NCBI GenBank assembly: GCA_022316685.1
Contig: JAKJHU010000030.1
Location: 13,033,360 to 13,097,359, forward strand
Source of the DNA: Progne subis subis
Taxonomy: Eukaryota; Chordata; Aves; Passeriformes; Hirundinidae
Direction: 5' to 3'
Length of the DNA: 64,000 nucleotides
Shown here in pieces: positions 26,324 to 64,000 of this stretch. Within the stretch, counting starts at the first letter, position 1. Every line of letters begins with the position of its first letter. Below the pieces are notes generated by a model, which saw nothing but the letters and a program-made list of their open reading frames with translations, was not told the DNA's origin and searched no databases. The translations under genes and the position numbers were made by a program.

Positions 26324-27221
26324 GAACAGAAAAAATGGCATTGCCCAAAATGGGCTTGTGAGGTTTCAGTGAGAGGGTCTTCAGCTGGAAGGTAGGTGTT
26401 AAGCAGCAGAGAAAATGTTTGATGCAGAAACAAAAATTCCAAGAATTTGGGAAAGGGGAGGAAACTGCTGTGAAGTGGTTCTCAGTGCCACTGAGAACAG
26501 GGGATATTTGCAAAGGCAAGAATAAGATCATCTAACAAGGATTTTCCACTAATAGTGTCAGGTGTGATGGAAGATACAGAAACCACATTTCTATTAGGCC
26601 CACATCTCCTCAAGGCTGGTTGTTTCCTTTCACAAAAGTGGCATATACAGGACTTACAAAAGTGTATAGATGTCAAAGTATACACCCACCATTTGCATCT
26701 TCTGCTTTCCCCTGACTAGCAGGTCTATTGAGGCATCTATGAAGGTCCCCTCCAGAACACTGGGCAGACCATTTCACTTCTATTTATTGCACCTGTTGGG
26801 CCCAGATTTTTAACCAATTATTATACAAGTTGAAATAAGTCCATGGAGACAAAGGCTATTGAAGGTAGGAGATCACACAAATGATACAATCAGAAGTACG
26901 TGTCACTCCTGAGAAGAGTGTGTTTTTCACACACAGAACAATCCCAGCAGTTGCATTAAACAAATACCTGGACTTAGAGAGTTGCTGAAATGCTTTGCTG
27001 AATAGAGCTGTGCAGTGTCAGGACACTATTTTCAAGTAATGTCGATAAGCAAGTAAGGAATTTTTTTGAAGTCCAGAGAAACAGCCAGCACCATTAAAAA
27101 TCAAGCCATGGCTAATTGAGCAATTAAGTATTCAGGCCACTGCCTTAAAACGATTATTTCAACACATGCAAAATCGTGCTTTGGACTGAAGCTCTCTTAA
27201 GCAAGAGAGAGTCAGAGACAT

Positions 27222-27297
27222 GGAATCATAGAATGGTTTGGGTTGGAAAGGAACTTTAGAGATCATCCTCCTGCAATGAGCAGGGACAGAACTTGTC
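27222..27297 (-). mobile_element. CR1 LINE 3'-end fragment, antisense
   Basis: ATCATAGAATGGTTTGGGTT then GGAAAGGAACTTTAGAGATC is the classic antisense CR1 3' end. It is followed by CTGCAATGAGCAGGGACA, matching the adjacent CR1 3' region, after which similarity is lost. Confidence 0.9.
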
Positions 27298-28439
27298 AGA
27301 AGAAAACACAGCAAAACAGAAAGTTACTTAGCTCTGGCCCACTGCAACTGGTAACATGCATCTGTAGAGAAATCCTCTACAGACACCCTCATTTCTACTT
27401 TTCATGAACACCAGTAGAGGTTCGCTTTGTTAACACCGGCCAGCCCCTCAGCTGAGTCCCCAGTCACTGCTTTTGGAAGCAGCCCAAGGATGAAGTGCCA
27501 GGGGTGGGCTGAGCTGAGAAGACACATGTGCCTAAGTGGTAAAGATGTACTTTTTGGTGGCAATGCACTGTTTAACAGACTCAGCTGCCTCATAGCACAA
27601 CAGGGCAAGCCTGCACCAATACGGGTATCCAGATTAGTTAGAAGCATTAGTAAAGGTGATCTAAAAAAATCAGGCTTCTTTGTAACTTAAGGAGATAAGG
27701 GCAGTGAAAAATCATCTCACCTAATTCAATCTTGTCTCGAATGAAAGTATCTTTAGTCCCCACTAGATTATCTCAGTCACTCTATCACTAATTACCACTC
27801 TTTTTTGTTTTTAACTAGGCATATTCTGTGTTGCTTTCTAACCCATTTCCAAGTAAAATGAGCCACACAAGTAGAACTCTAGATTTTAAACCCATTAGTG
27901 AAATAAACTGTTCCTTCTCCTCCTGGAGCAGGTTAGAGGGAAGCAATTCTGCAAGCACTGAGGAAACAATAACCCTTGTCTGGAGAGGAGGACAATAACT
28001 TCTTCAGCCTGTTCAGTGCAGCTGAGAGTCTGTGCCCAAAACCCAGGAATATCACACGATCTGCCTCTGCTACACCAATAAATTGAACGCTGGGCTGGAG
28101 GTGGTGCCTTGTTAAACCCCCTAGAAAGTCCCACAAGACTATATCCTTAGGCAAAAGCTAACCCTAAATTATGTGGGAATAGACTGAGTGTCTGCTGAAG
28201 AATTATTATCTTTGTGCAAGCTTTATTTGCTAGTGTACATTTAATTATGAGAGTGGAAAATACAGTCCTCTCTATGGCATCCATATTATGAAACTAGAAT
28301 TAAGCCTACATGCAAATATAGGCATGTGCTCACATAAATCTAAATCTGTAAGATAAATACAAATATTAAATGAGCTTCTTTTTCAGTAATCAGTTGCAAA
28401 AGCTTCTTTTCTTATTCGGAAGAGATGTGCTTGCAGATT

Positions 28440-28592
28440 GAAAAAAACCAAAACAAAACAACCCCAAACCAAAACCAAAACCACACACACACACACAAAA
28501 ACCCCAAAAACAAACAAACAAACAAACAAAACAACAACCACCCCCCCCAAACAAACAAACAAACAAAAATAAAACAAAAAAAACCCTAAAAA
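28440..28592. repeat. A/C-only low-complexity tract with (CA)n and (AAAC)n
   Basis: About 150 bp almost devoid of G and T on the plus strand: CAAAACC units, a (CA)9 microsatellite near 28482, two (AAAC)n arrays, and a C8 run near 28542. Confidence 0.9.
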
Positions 28593-29238
28593 CATATGTT
28601 GGAAAGGAGTGAGTGGACTATTTAAATACCAGTGAGGAAAACCAGCTTGTTAGGATAAGAATAATGTTGACACAGACAGGATAAGAAGGATAAGAAGGTA
28701 TAGTGTTCTGACCATGAACACATTAAGGCTTACAATTATTTTATCATTTCAGTTCTGGATTTAGCTTTCATTTAGAGCAGAGAGGCCAACAGCTTAACCC
28801 AACCTCTTGTTGCAGTTCTTACTAGAGGTTTCCTAGACTAGCTGCCTTCAGCATCCACTTGGCATGCAGTGATCTCCAAAACTCACTGCTGAAAGTATTT
28901 GTCACTCTTTTGAGTGAAATTCAGAAATGCAACTTCTAAGACTGTGGAGTTTGGGATGGTTCTTTTTCTGTCAGGTAATGCTTATGATAAAAACGAATCT
29001 CAAAAAGCCGCATCCCTTGTAGGAATTACACAGTGTTTATTTGTTGCTGAAATTTTGGGTGGGATTTTCCATTAACCTCTGCACCTTCAAATGTAACAGT
29101 AGCACAGCCTAGAAACTTCAAATACTTTTCAAGCCCTTGTGGTATGTGCTGTATTATCTTTCAAATGACAAGCCTTGAAGTATTTACCCTCATGAATACC
29201 CAACTGCCTTTGCAAATTCCAGGGCAAGAACTGAGGCT

Positions 29239-29400
29239 CTCGGACCTTATCTGCCAGTCGCTGTGTGTAGCAGATCCAGCACCTCCGGTGGACCAGCCGG
29301 GAGCCTGGATGCAGCCACGGTGACTGGGTGTGAGCCCGGCTGCGGGGTGCTGTCCCCTTTAATTATACAGCAGGAAAGAAACACTCGGCGTTAGCCCCGC
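29239..29400. promoter_or_regulatory. Second CpG-enriched patch
   Basis: About 10 CpGs in 160 bp, including CTCCGGTGGACCAGCCGGGA and GAGCCCGGCTGCGGGG, surrounded by AT-rich sequence. No exon or promoter motif was recognised. Confidence 0.25.
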
Positions 29401-30412
29401 TACAGGCAAAAGCAAAGGGGCTACTTCTCCTCTTGCTTTTCCTCATTTTTACCTCACCTTTTCCTACTCCCTCATAAACCTGCTCAAGATAGCTGACACT
29501 TGCTTCTCATGCATAACGAAACGCTGTTGAAAAGGAAGCAATTGCCCATGTGGAAACAGAATTTTCCTGAGGGGCTCTACAAAGCCCACAAAATGAAGGA
29601 AATGTGAAACCTCTTCTACAACTTCAGCACTACGATAAAAATGAGTACACCAAAGCCCTCAGAATCACGTACTTCTCCAGCGAGGAAGACAGTGTACTTA
29701 GAGTTTGTGTTGATGACATTATTTAATGCACAGCTGGAGGGTTTCCGAGACAGACTGATGATGAGAGCCTGATTCGATCAGAGCAGAAAGGGAGAAGCTC
29801 ACAAAGGACAGCAAACAGGGAGGAGGAGTATGGAGGGAAGAAAGATGAAGTAATGGGCAGATTGTCAAGCAATACCCCAACCTTGGAAAAGAGATGTGGA
29901 CAGCATCAGGTAATGGCCAAGGGGAGCGAGATGTAATGAGATTGACCTATGCAAAAGCTCAGGAAACTATCTAAACTTTTTTCTTCCTTAACTGAGTGAA
30001 CTTTTCTCTGAGTGAACGAATACTCCAAGGATAAAGTTTAAAATTGATTTGACTACATCAGATTTCAGGTTACAACCGGAAGAACAGCTCATGATTTTGA
30101 CCACAGGAGGGCTCCAAGGTTTCGTGAATGCTTATGGAAGCCTTCTGAGAAAGGTTAGAATTAGATGATGACGCACAGCAGGTGAAAACCACGGAGGTGC
30201 ACTCTTAGTTCAAGTGTGGACACCTACAAGCCCAGCTAAGCATGCTGCATATATATATTTTTTTTCCTTAAACAAAGAAGAGAAACAAAAAACCTCTATT
30301 TTTCTGCAATTTTTTTTCTCTACTGCCTTAAAAGGATCATCATAAAAATGTTAATTGTTAGATCCTTATACAGTAATGTTTCTTCTGGTGTTACCAGTAA
30401 GGAGAATCTTAG

Positions 30413-30442
30413 AAATTAATTAATTAATTCATTAATTAATTC
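30413..30442. repeat. TTAA/ATTA tandem array
   Basis: ATTAATTAATTAATTC followed by ATTAATTAATTC: two near-perfect arrays of a 4-bp self-complementary unit. Confidence 0.85.
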
Positions 30443-33400
30443 TGCAAACAAATAATGTTTGGGGATTCAATCTTCGTCACATGGGAAAAGACAGTTCACA
30501 TCTGCCCCAGCTGCAGGTCACACAGGTTAGATACAACCCAGGAGAAGATAACACATCATCTGTGACCTGCTTCCTACTGGTCTTTTTCTCTAGACTCTGC
30601 AGAGTGTACCACAATCCTGAGTCCAGCAAGGGGCCTGTGGCCATGGGGCAGCAGGGACAACTGTTCATGTGGCACTACAATGGAGGAGGAAGAGAAGGAT
30701 GCAGTTACGGTCAACCCACACCATGTCCATGCACCCAAAACACATCCCAAAGCCAACTAGAAACATGGAAACAACTGCAACTACTAGTGTGCATCCAGCA
30801 GAGATCAGGTGAAATGACAGCCACCAGCAATGTCCTAGATATGTTGTTAGGTGAAAATGGGCCAATGAGCAAAGGTGTCGTGTCACAGTCAATGTGGAGA
30901 TAGAATCTGAACTCTGGCTCATCTGGCTCAACTTTCTAGTCACATACCTGGGTAAAGGCCACCAGATTAAATACTCTGAAGAGGGTTTTTATCCGCAAAA
31001 CTGGCCCTGGGTTTTAACTGGACTGGAAAAGAGAATAGGGATATATCAGGATCTTCCACATCCTCTTTTCTTTAGAAGAAGTGTGTAAGACCTGAAAAAG
31101 CTAAGAGCTGGTAGGCTAACACTGAACCTATTTGCAGACGATTAACAGATCAAAGCTGAAATAAAACAGGGAGGTCAGCAGAAAAAAGATTGCTGTGCAA
31201 GGAGATAAGAGAAGTTTCCCACTTCAGGAGGCAGAAGAGGTTGAACAGGTTGAAGATCCAGGAGATGCTGCTAGAAGGGGACTGGGGCTGGAGATTTATT
31301 TGGTGAGTGTACAAAGTTCCTGTACCCTCTTCATCCAGCCTCTTCTGATACATCAGTCCTCCATGTAGAAAAGAAGAAATAATTCCCTTGCTACACATAG
31401 CCAGGAAAAAGAAAACTAATAAAAAAATCCCCAGAAAAGGATTTAATCCTTTTCTGTTGACCGTTTGTGGTGTCAAATAATCCCACCTCTTTTCTAGTAA
31501 ATTCCAGTTTTGGGGTCAATCAGTTATAGCTGTGCTAATCCACAGTTGCTAACTTCTTTGCCTGCTGATGTCTCCATGGTGAAACCCTCAGATGAAACCT
31601 GGGTGACCTCCAGACCTCCATCTGCCTTTCCCTACCGTGTTTAGAAAACAACAGATAAGGTAACGCAGTAAGGTAAGGCTCCACAACAACTGTGCACATA
31701 CCATGGATGCTGTAAGGGCAGGGATTTTCCTTTGTGAGGGCAGGTCTGAATACGTTACATCCCAAACTTTTGACTTGTAAAGGGAAAGAAACCTGTGGGG
31801 TTTTTGCCACAGCTGACTGCAGCAATGCTGCTTTTTATGTCAACATACAATTTAGTAAATGTTAGTTTGTACTCTGTAGTGACAGGCTGTTTGCAGTAAC
31901 CTTGGGAATACTGCTCTTATCTTCTGTTTACACAACAAGTGCAAAGAAACGAGATAAGATATTTTTCCACAATGTTAAAAAAAACCCCTTTTCCTCCTCT
32001 CTTGAACAAGGGCTGAACTTTAAACATTTCGAACACATTTCCCTCATTTGGAAGACGTAAAGTTAACATGGTATTAATCATTTACTGGCAGGTCTATCCT
32101 GGTCAGGTTATACTTATATTTTCATGACTATACCAAGTCTCTTAGGTCAAGTGCAACATTGGTCTGAGACTGCAGTAAGGGAAATTGAAACTAGGCAAAA
32201 ACTGACCTGGACTAGGACCACAAATAGGATTGACGGACAAACACTGTGGCATCCCTCTGGGATACAGAAGGACTCTGGTAAGGAACAAGGCCTACCAAAA
32301 GCATTTTGATGCATGAGATTGATAGAAAATCAATTCAGCATCAGTTTATTGCCCCCAAAGGAAACGAGTTTTGTTTCTCTTACCCTGTACTCAAATTTTA
32401 TGTCAGCCACATGATTCTGAAGTTTTTGCTTTTCAAAACTTACCTTGTCAGTGATAGCACTACTAGAAATTATTTCAAAACGTCACATATTACACTCCAC
32501 ACAGAAGTGTGACCAGCTTTACAGACCATACTACATGCATGCCCTTAAACAGACTATCCAACCTCTCCATGCCACAGTTTCATCCATGCCTGTGGTAACA
32601 GCAGCCTCCCAGATGTGTTGTGAAGTTTCATTTGTCTCTCTGTGCCAAACCAGCAGAATAAACCTGGCTGCTGTAAGTGCCAAACTCAGTGGAAGAGCAC
32701 AGTACTGGAGCAGAGAGGAAGTGGCAGCTCTGCAACACTCACACCCTCCCCTTCTCTGGGAAAGCCCAGTTGTATCTCTCTCTCATAAGGCAGAACAAGT
32801 GGGTTTGCCCCTCTGTTGGTAGGAGCTTGCAGGTTTTTTTAAAAAATAAAAGAATAAAGGGGGAATTTTCTCAATTACACTGCAAGCAGTATTTCCTCTG
32901 TCTCCTGCAGAAAGGAGCCAAGGTAATCTGCATAGAAGTGTAATACAAATTTAAAGGTTATTAAAGATGTTTGATGAGGATGTGAGACTGAAGGGAAGGA
33001 TTGCTGGAACATCCGTTCCTGCTGCTATAGATTTTTTTCTTTCAGGTCAGGTCCTGCACTCTGTTCTCACTGTCCAAGATGGACACTGCACAAGTTCCTG
33101 TTCTCTTCTGCAACTAACAACACTTGCAGAGGGAACATCCTTCAGCTTTCCTGAAAAGGCTTTTGCTTCCTGGCTGTGTGCAGGAATTAGAGAGCTATTT
33201 CACCTGTTGTGCCTGACAGACTGATGTATAGGAAGAAACCAAATGCAAGGGAAACTGGGACTTCATAAACCTGCCATGCATGTGTATCTTCATTTGTAAA
33301 GTCTTAAAACCTTCACGCATTCAGCTGACCGTTTGCATATAAAGCACTGAGAAGCAAGGGATAATAGCAGGACTACTGTGGAGCAGCCTCAAGGGACACT

Positions 33401-36384
33401 GCAAGATTGGCCTAATTACACATGGTAATTACTCACACTAAATCCCTGTGAACACTGGAAAAACCTTCACAAGATGGCACAGACATGACAATTAAATCTT
33501 TTCATTTTCTTGTTCATCTGGAGATGAAACTGCTTTATAACACAATGCAAACTGATCTACTGCTACCAAAACAGAACCAACGTTCAAAAAAGTGCAGAAA
33601 CTGCTGAATATTGTACCTAACCCCAAAAAGAGGCTAAAGGTTGGACATAGAGAAGAGGGAAACAGTAAGTAGAAAGTCTCTATCTAATCAAGCTGTTAGC
33701 TGACCAGGAGAGAACATAATCATTAGGTACTCTGGTACTGACAGAACAGGATGGGGACTTTTGCTATAATTTCACCATCACAACCACTCTGTTGGTCAGG
33801 TTACTTGACCTGCTTCCATTGCTTATCTATTAAGGATACATGACTGCAGAAAAAGGGTTTAAAAAAAGGTAACAGTTTCCTGTAGCAGGGTTATTCTAGT
33901 TGCATAACTACATCTGAAGGCTTTTTCCCAAAGCAAAATGACTTTGCTAGGTGGGCAGGACACCATGGCTTTTGTTGTTGTGGCAGTTGCTCAGCTGAAC
34001 TGCTTGTAACCCATTGAACATGGCTCAAATTTGTATCACCAAGTGCAAACAGTAATTACCCAAATCCTCAAAATTAGTGTTTGCTCAACAGAAAAAAATC
34101 AGTGCTTGTTCTCCTCAATGGACCTCTTGCTGAAGCTAGAGAAATATCAAGAAAAGGCAACATGTAATGGAAACAAGTAGTATTTCATCTTTTCAAAATA
34201 GTCTAACAGGATTGGAAGGCAGAAGGGTTCCTTCCCTCTGCCCTAAGCTAACATTCACCTTGAAGATTGACCAAAGGCAATTTACAAGTTTCCTTTAAAA
34301 TACCTGTTATTCCTGCAGAGCTGATGTTGCTCAGAGGAATTTACCAGCTTTGCATTAGAGCTTTTGTGTTGATAAGGCATCTTTCAATGGGAAAAGTACC
34401 CCCTGCCGTGTTCAGAGGTCTCCACAAATATTTCTCAGCACAGTCATTTCTGCTAATGCAGTAAAATAAAACAGAAATACCATGCAAGAGGCTGGAACCA
34501 AAGGCTGAAAAGAAGTAGGTAGAAGTAAATTACTAGTATTTACTGTCACAGTAAGAAACTCAAGTCAAAAAAATTAGTTTCCCTACACACTAATCACCTC
34601 TCTTTAGTAAGACCAAGAGTTAAACTGTCTCTCCCAACCATTTTCAATCACTAATTACATTTCAGAAGCAAACTTCTCTGAACGCAAGATTACTTTTCAG
34701 AGCTTAAATGTTCGCTTGGTATAAATTTCACATTATTTTGGGAGAAAATAAAAGAATTATACAATTTGTTAAATTTGATTTAAAACCCAAACAAACAGAG
34801 TAATAGATTAATGTCAAAACAAAACAGCAGTGGTGGTCTTTAGTTTAATTTATGAACCACCACATTAAATCATCGCTAAAGTTCATGTTGAAGGAATTAG
34901 GTCTTAAGAGAAAGCTCTTTTAAGTCCAAAGGAAATACCCTTTGTAGTACATGTAAGAACGTAAAGTTTATCATGGCAAGAAGCCCTGCTGAAACCCTAC
35001 AGGAAAGTATTTCTGTGCTACCAGACAACCACAAGAGACAATTTTTAAGTTGCAAGAATAGGATGTTTCCCATAGCTTTGTGCAGTTATTAAAATTTCCA
35101 TCTTAACATTTTGGATGTATTATAAACTATTCAAGTTTTGAGCTTTTCTAAATTAAACAGATTTTGGAATGCAGAATAATAAATTTTTGTCTGGTCAAAA
35201 GAACTTTATTATCTATATTAACATGATTAATTCCAGTTTACTACTTTCTCTTAGATGGATGCTACAGGGATGCAAGCTGCTCTTGTGATAGATTAATTTT
35301 ACTTAGGAGACCCTGGCTACTCGTCTGTGTACATGGCTGAGATGCTTTCCAGTCCCTCCCTCTTCCCTTCAGCAGTTGCAATTCTCAAGGAGAAAACAGA
35401 CACAAAAAACTTTTGTGAGGGAGGGAAATCTGTAAGGCCAGATGAAGGCTTTACAATAGTGGAATTAGTAGGTTCAACACCAAAGGCATTCTAAACAATA
35501 ATTTCTTTTACATCATCTAGGTACACTAATGCTCCATAACATATGTCTTCTATAAAAACTGCCCAAGCCAAATCAGGCCATTATCCAGATACCAGCACAC
35601 AACTCTATCTATTGCACTGTCTCAGGATTCTGCCCTCAGTGACACTTGAAGGGACTTGCTAGGGTTATGAGACTGTTACTGCAGTGAAATAGCAAAAGAG
35701 ACTTGACTCACTTGACCAAGTAGGTGATGGTTCTAAATCACATGCACTGTATAGACTTCACTGTACCACAAGTTATATGTGGTTTCCTATGGGTTTCCTT
35801 TGGGAACAAGGGCTGGCACTAAGCCTCACACTCGGGGAACACATTTCAGGCTCTGTCCATTAGAACATGATAAAAATCAAATTTTCTCCTCCCAGCTAAA
35901 AACCCACTGCCGCATGGTTAGCAGTGTCATCTCTTCCAACATCTGTCTTATTTCAATTTCCCCCAAAGTCAAAGCAAAGGATCATGGAGCAGGTACTCCC
36001 AGGAACCAGCACAGCTGTGGTAGAGAAGGGGTGTAACACAGCCCTCCCAAGTGATAATAGATGTTATCATCTTGAATCCTTTCCACAGTTCTGGAGCAGG
36101 GCCAAGTGGCCTCAGGCATGGGGTACCCCAGTAGCTCATGACAGCAAGTATCCTCCCCTCCCAGCTCTCCCCCTATAGCAAAACCTAACCAGTAATGACT
36201 GCTGTGGGTGTCTATTTTTCGACCTCACCGCTGAGTACCAGGGCAAGGCACCTGGGACCCTGGCAGTCCTCTTACCAGCAAACCTAAGCTCTTGAAAAGG
36301 GCTCTACCCAGTAAGAGATCTGTCAGCACTCAGCTGCCAGCAAGCCCCTCTGAACATCCCTATGAAAGGAAATCAAAACACATT

Positions 36385-36829
36385 AAAAAAACTGAATGTG
36401 TGGTTTATTATATTTAAGATGCTATTTGTCTATAGTGTTTAAATATGTCTGTCACACAGTTATCAGTAAATGAGTGTAATTTTACATGTTCAGTATTTTG
36501 ATACACAGTACAGGACTACAAGTGTGGTAAAGGAGCATGAGAAATTAGTATTTCCTTGATGTACGCATCAAACCTTGCAGCACCACTTAAAAGCTCAGAG
36601 TAAGGACTCAAAATGCAGTACTACAAGCACTACTAAATCAACCAAGAGACATATCTATATTAAACATTAGAAAAACAAAAAAAATGACACAAAGGTTTAA
36701 TGTTTTAAGATTCGATACAGGATTAAAATACTAATATTTTTAATGTCCTGGCTTCAAATTAATAAATATAAAAACAATATAAAAATATACACCAGTTGAT
36801 AAAAGGATGCACTGAGTAAGGTTAGAAAG
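36385..36829 (-). other. ENPP2: ENPP2 3' untranslated region
   Basis: Sequence after the TAG stop, about 445 nt, AT-rich with several long A/T runs and ATTTA-like pentamers on the transcript strand. It contains no open frame of interest. The end is inferred from the only AATAAA on this strand before the intergenic sequence, so the exact cleavage point is uncertain by some tens of bases. Confidence 0.75.
36404..36409 (-). terminator. ENPP2: ENPP2 polyadenylation signal AATAAA
   Basis: TTTATT on the plus strand is AATAAA on the transcript strand. It is followed within 10-40 nt by a T-rich and TGTG-containing stretch, the usual downstream element. No other canonical hexamer lies between the stop codon and this site. 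Confidence 0.75.
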
Positions 36830-62412
<25,583 letters not shown>

Positions 62413-64000
62413 CTGTACTGACAGGGAGAGATGTCTGGACTCAGAAAAAAAGCCTGTCTCAACTCATATCAGGTAGTAAAGCTACCTGTGCCAGATAATC
62501 GTGAAGTATAAATGCTATGGCCTTATCAAATATTTAGGCTTTTTGGACAACTTAGGATCTACCCCATTTTAAGGAGGAATTCACCAAATTGTACTGAAAG
62601 CGGAACAGCAGTTACAAGAGCAGACAGCATCAAAGCAAATTAAACTGGTGTTTCAAAAGATAGGTGGGGCTTCTGTGTTTGAAAATACATAGTTATATAG
62701 GGGGTATTAGTTATGAAACATTAATCCATTAATATCATTGAGATTTAAGTTAATTTCAATTACAGCAAAATTCATTGCACATAAGTTAATGAGTGTCCAG
62801 GGTAGAGTACTGGTGGAAATGTAACATTTCATCTGAGTGACAGCTCAGGTATGAGCATTAGAGGCTGCCCACTCTCAATGACTTTTGGAACGCTACCCAC
62901 ACCAATGTTTTGGCTGAATTAGTGACATCAAGCACCCTCATCCACAGCACTAGCAGATACCAGTGCTATTGTGTACCAGGCCCTGCACCTCACTGAAATC
63001 ACCAGAACCCCATTTGCCACTATTTGGGGATCTGCAGATCAGAGCTATGCAGGTGAGACTCGGTTAACACGGAGCTCATATCCTTCAAATTAGCTAGGTG
63101 GGGCACATTGGTGGCAGTGCATGAGAAATTTGTGTTGCTACCTGCTTTATTACCAGTTTTATGGGCATTTTGAGAATATAATTTCCTAGGAGTTTCAGTG
63201 TGGCATCTCATTGGGTAACAGTTATTGTTCCTAAATGCACAATTACCTAGGACAGACTTATGGAAGGGGAAAAAAAAAAAGAAAGGAAAAAAACCCCAAG
63301 ATCTAGCTAGAATAAACTGCTATTCCATTAATCAATTTGTCATAATTTTAAACTGTTCCACTCTCGCTGACTTTAACACAACTCGCAGGCTCTTGGCACA
63401 GCTCAAGATGGCATGAGAAGAGCTGACACCTACCAGGGGACAAACCACAATCTGCAACAGAGCGCGCTGAGTGGGCTGGGGAAGAGTCGGAGATTTATGA
63501 TGCTATTTAAGTTCTATGTACTTAGGCAGCTTCTCCAAGTTGTTGAGTTACGGAACTCCATAAACAGGGAAGGGGAAGAAGGGGATGTTACCATGTGCCA
63601 TGCTGTTTCATTGCTTCCAACGCAAGCAGCTGGAAAGGAGATTCTAGTCCAGTCTCATTCCTCTTTCTCCAGAAAGGCATTTTAATAAAGCAGCACCAGA
63701 GTTTTCTGTTTTTAAAACACTTCAAGCTTTGTGCAGTCCTGATGAGAGGAGCGGCAGGGAAAGGAAGGATTCTCATTTTGCCATCTCTCAATCGGCTCAG
63801 ACAGAGCTCCACAATGCCAGAAACACGCGAGCATGAGAGACCCAGGTCTGAGCACTGAAGTGTCTCAAGATAGCATGTTAGAGGAGCAGCAGAAACGGCT
63901 TAGCACTGCCAGATTTTGATGTATTTTAGAGCTCTTATGGTAGTACAGTTCTAGAATATTTTATATTTTTAAAAAAGTTAGCTAGGGAAAAAAAAAAAAG
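62413..64000 (-). other. ENPP2: ENPP2 intron 11, 3' part
   Basis: Sequence upstream of the alpha exon. I searched it for the conserved exon 11 ending (KYGPFGPE in mammals) and did not see it, so exon 11 lies beyond the window. It holds only short A-runs (for example 63270-63280 and the terminal 63990s) and no recognisable repeat. Confidence 0.7.

Larger units (their letters stand above)
24896..36384. other. Intergenic region downstream of ENPP2
   Basis: About 11.5 kb past the ENPP2 polyadenylation site. It contains one CR1 tail (27.2 kb), a 43-nt A homopolymer, a 150-bp A/C-only tract, a CpG-rich patch (29.2-29.4 kb) and a TTAA array (30.4 kb). I looked for exons of CCN3, the neighbour expected on this side from mammalian gene order, by its CCN-domain cysteine motifs and saw none. 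Confidence 0.55.

Noticed and set aside
28383..28595. Minus-strand frame with hydrophobic Phe/Val/Leu/Cys-rich product resembling a membrane protein
   Set aside because: It is simply translation of the (GTTT)n/G-T low-complexity tract.
30481..30903. Plus-strand open frame of 140 codons
   Set aside because: No recognisable family, low-complexity mix, no splice or promoter context; consistent with chance in intergenic DNA.
1..36384. Possible exons of CCN3 or another neighbour
   Set aside because: CCN-domain cysteine patterns (for example CCxxWxC) were looked for on both strands and not seen; the neighbour probably lies left of the window.

Overview
This window is vertebrate nuclear DNA, almost certainly from a bird and probably a songbird. 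It has long gene-free stretches, introns with GT/AG boundaries and CR1 LINE fragments. It also has LTR sequences that resemble families I remember from passerine genomes; the order-level call rests on that memory and is tentative. No bacterial or phage features are present.

The only protein-coding gene I can support is the 3' part of ENPP2 (autotaxin, the secreted lysophospholipase D that makes lysophosphatidic acid). It lies on the minus strand between about 36.4 and 62.4 kb. Fifteen coding exons can be placed to the base. They correspond to mammalian exons 12-20 and 22-27, all junction phases agree, and the spliced product is 587 residues plus stop. It covers the alpha-isoform polybasic insert, the second half of the phosphodiesterase domain (including zinc-binding DHG motifs), the linker, the nuclease-like domain with its DYDYDGLHD calcium loop, and the C-terminus. 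A single AATAAA signal ends the transcript near 36.39 kb. Exons 1-11, with the catalytic threonine, lie beyond the right edge. I found no counterpart of the mammalian gamma-isoform exon 21.

The introns contain one compound mobile element: a 5'-truncated CR1 LINE in intron 14 split by a 517-bp solo LTR with a perfect 6-bp target-site duplication. The left 36 kb is the intergenic region downstream of ENPP2. It holds old CR1 pieces, an 818-bp solo LTR with a perfect 5-bp duplication, two further probable retroelement fragments, an ancient hAT/MER5-like transposon remnant, two MIR-like SINE remnants, microsatellites, and two small CpG-rich patches of unknown role. No exon of a neighbouring gene, such as CCN3, was recognised there.

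I did not find an undescribed biological system. The points most worth checking are the retained and more basic alpha exon, the shortened linker at exon 20, the apparent absence of the gamma exon, the nested LTR carrying a sense-oriented polyadenylation signal inside ENPP2, and the orphan CpG patch near 6.4 kb.
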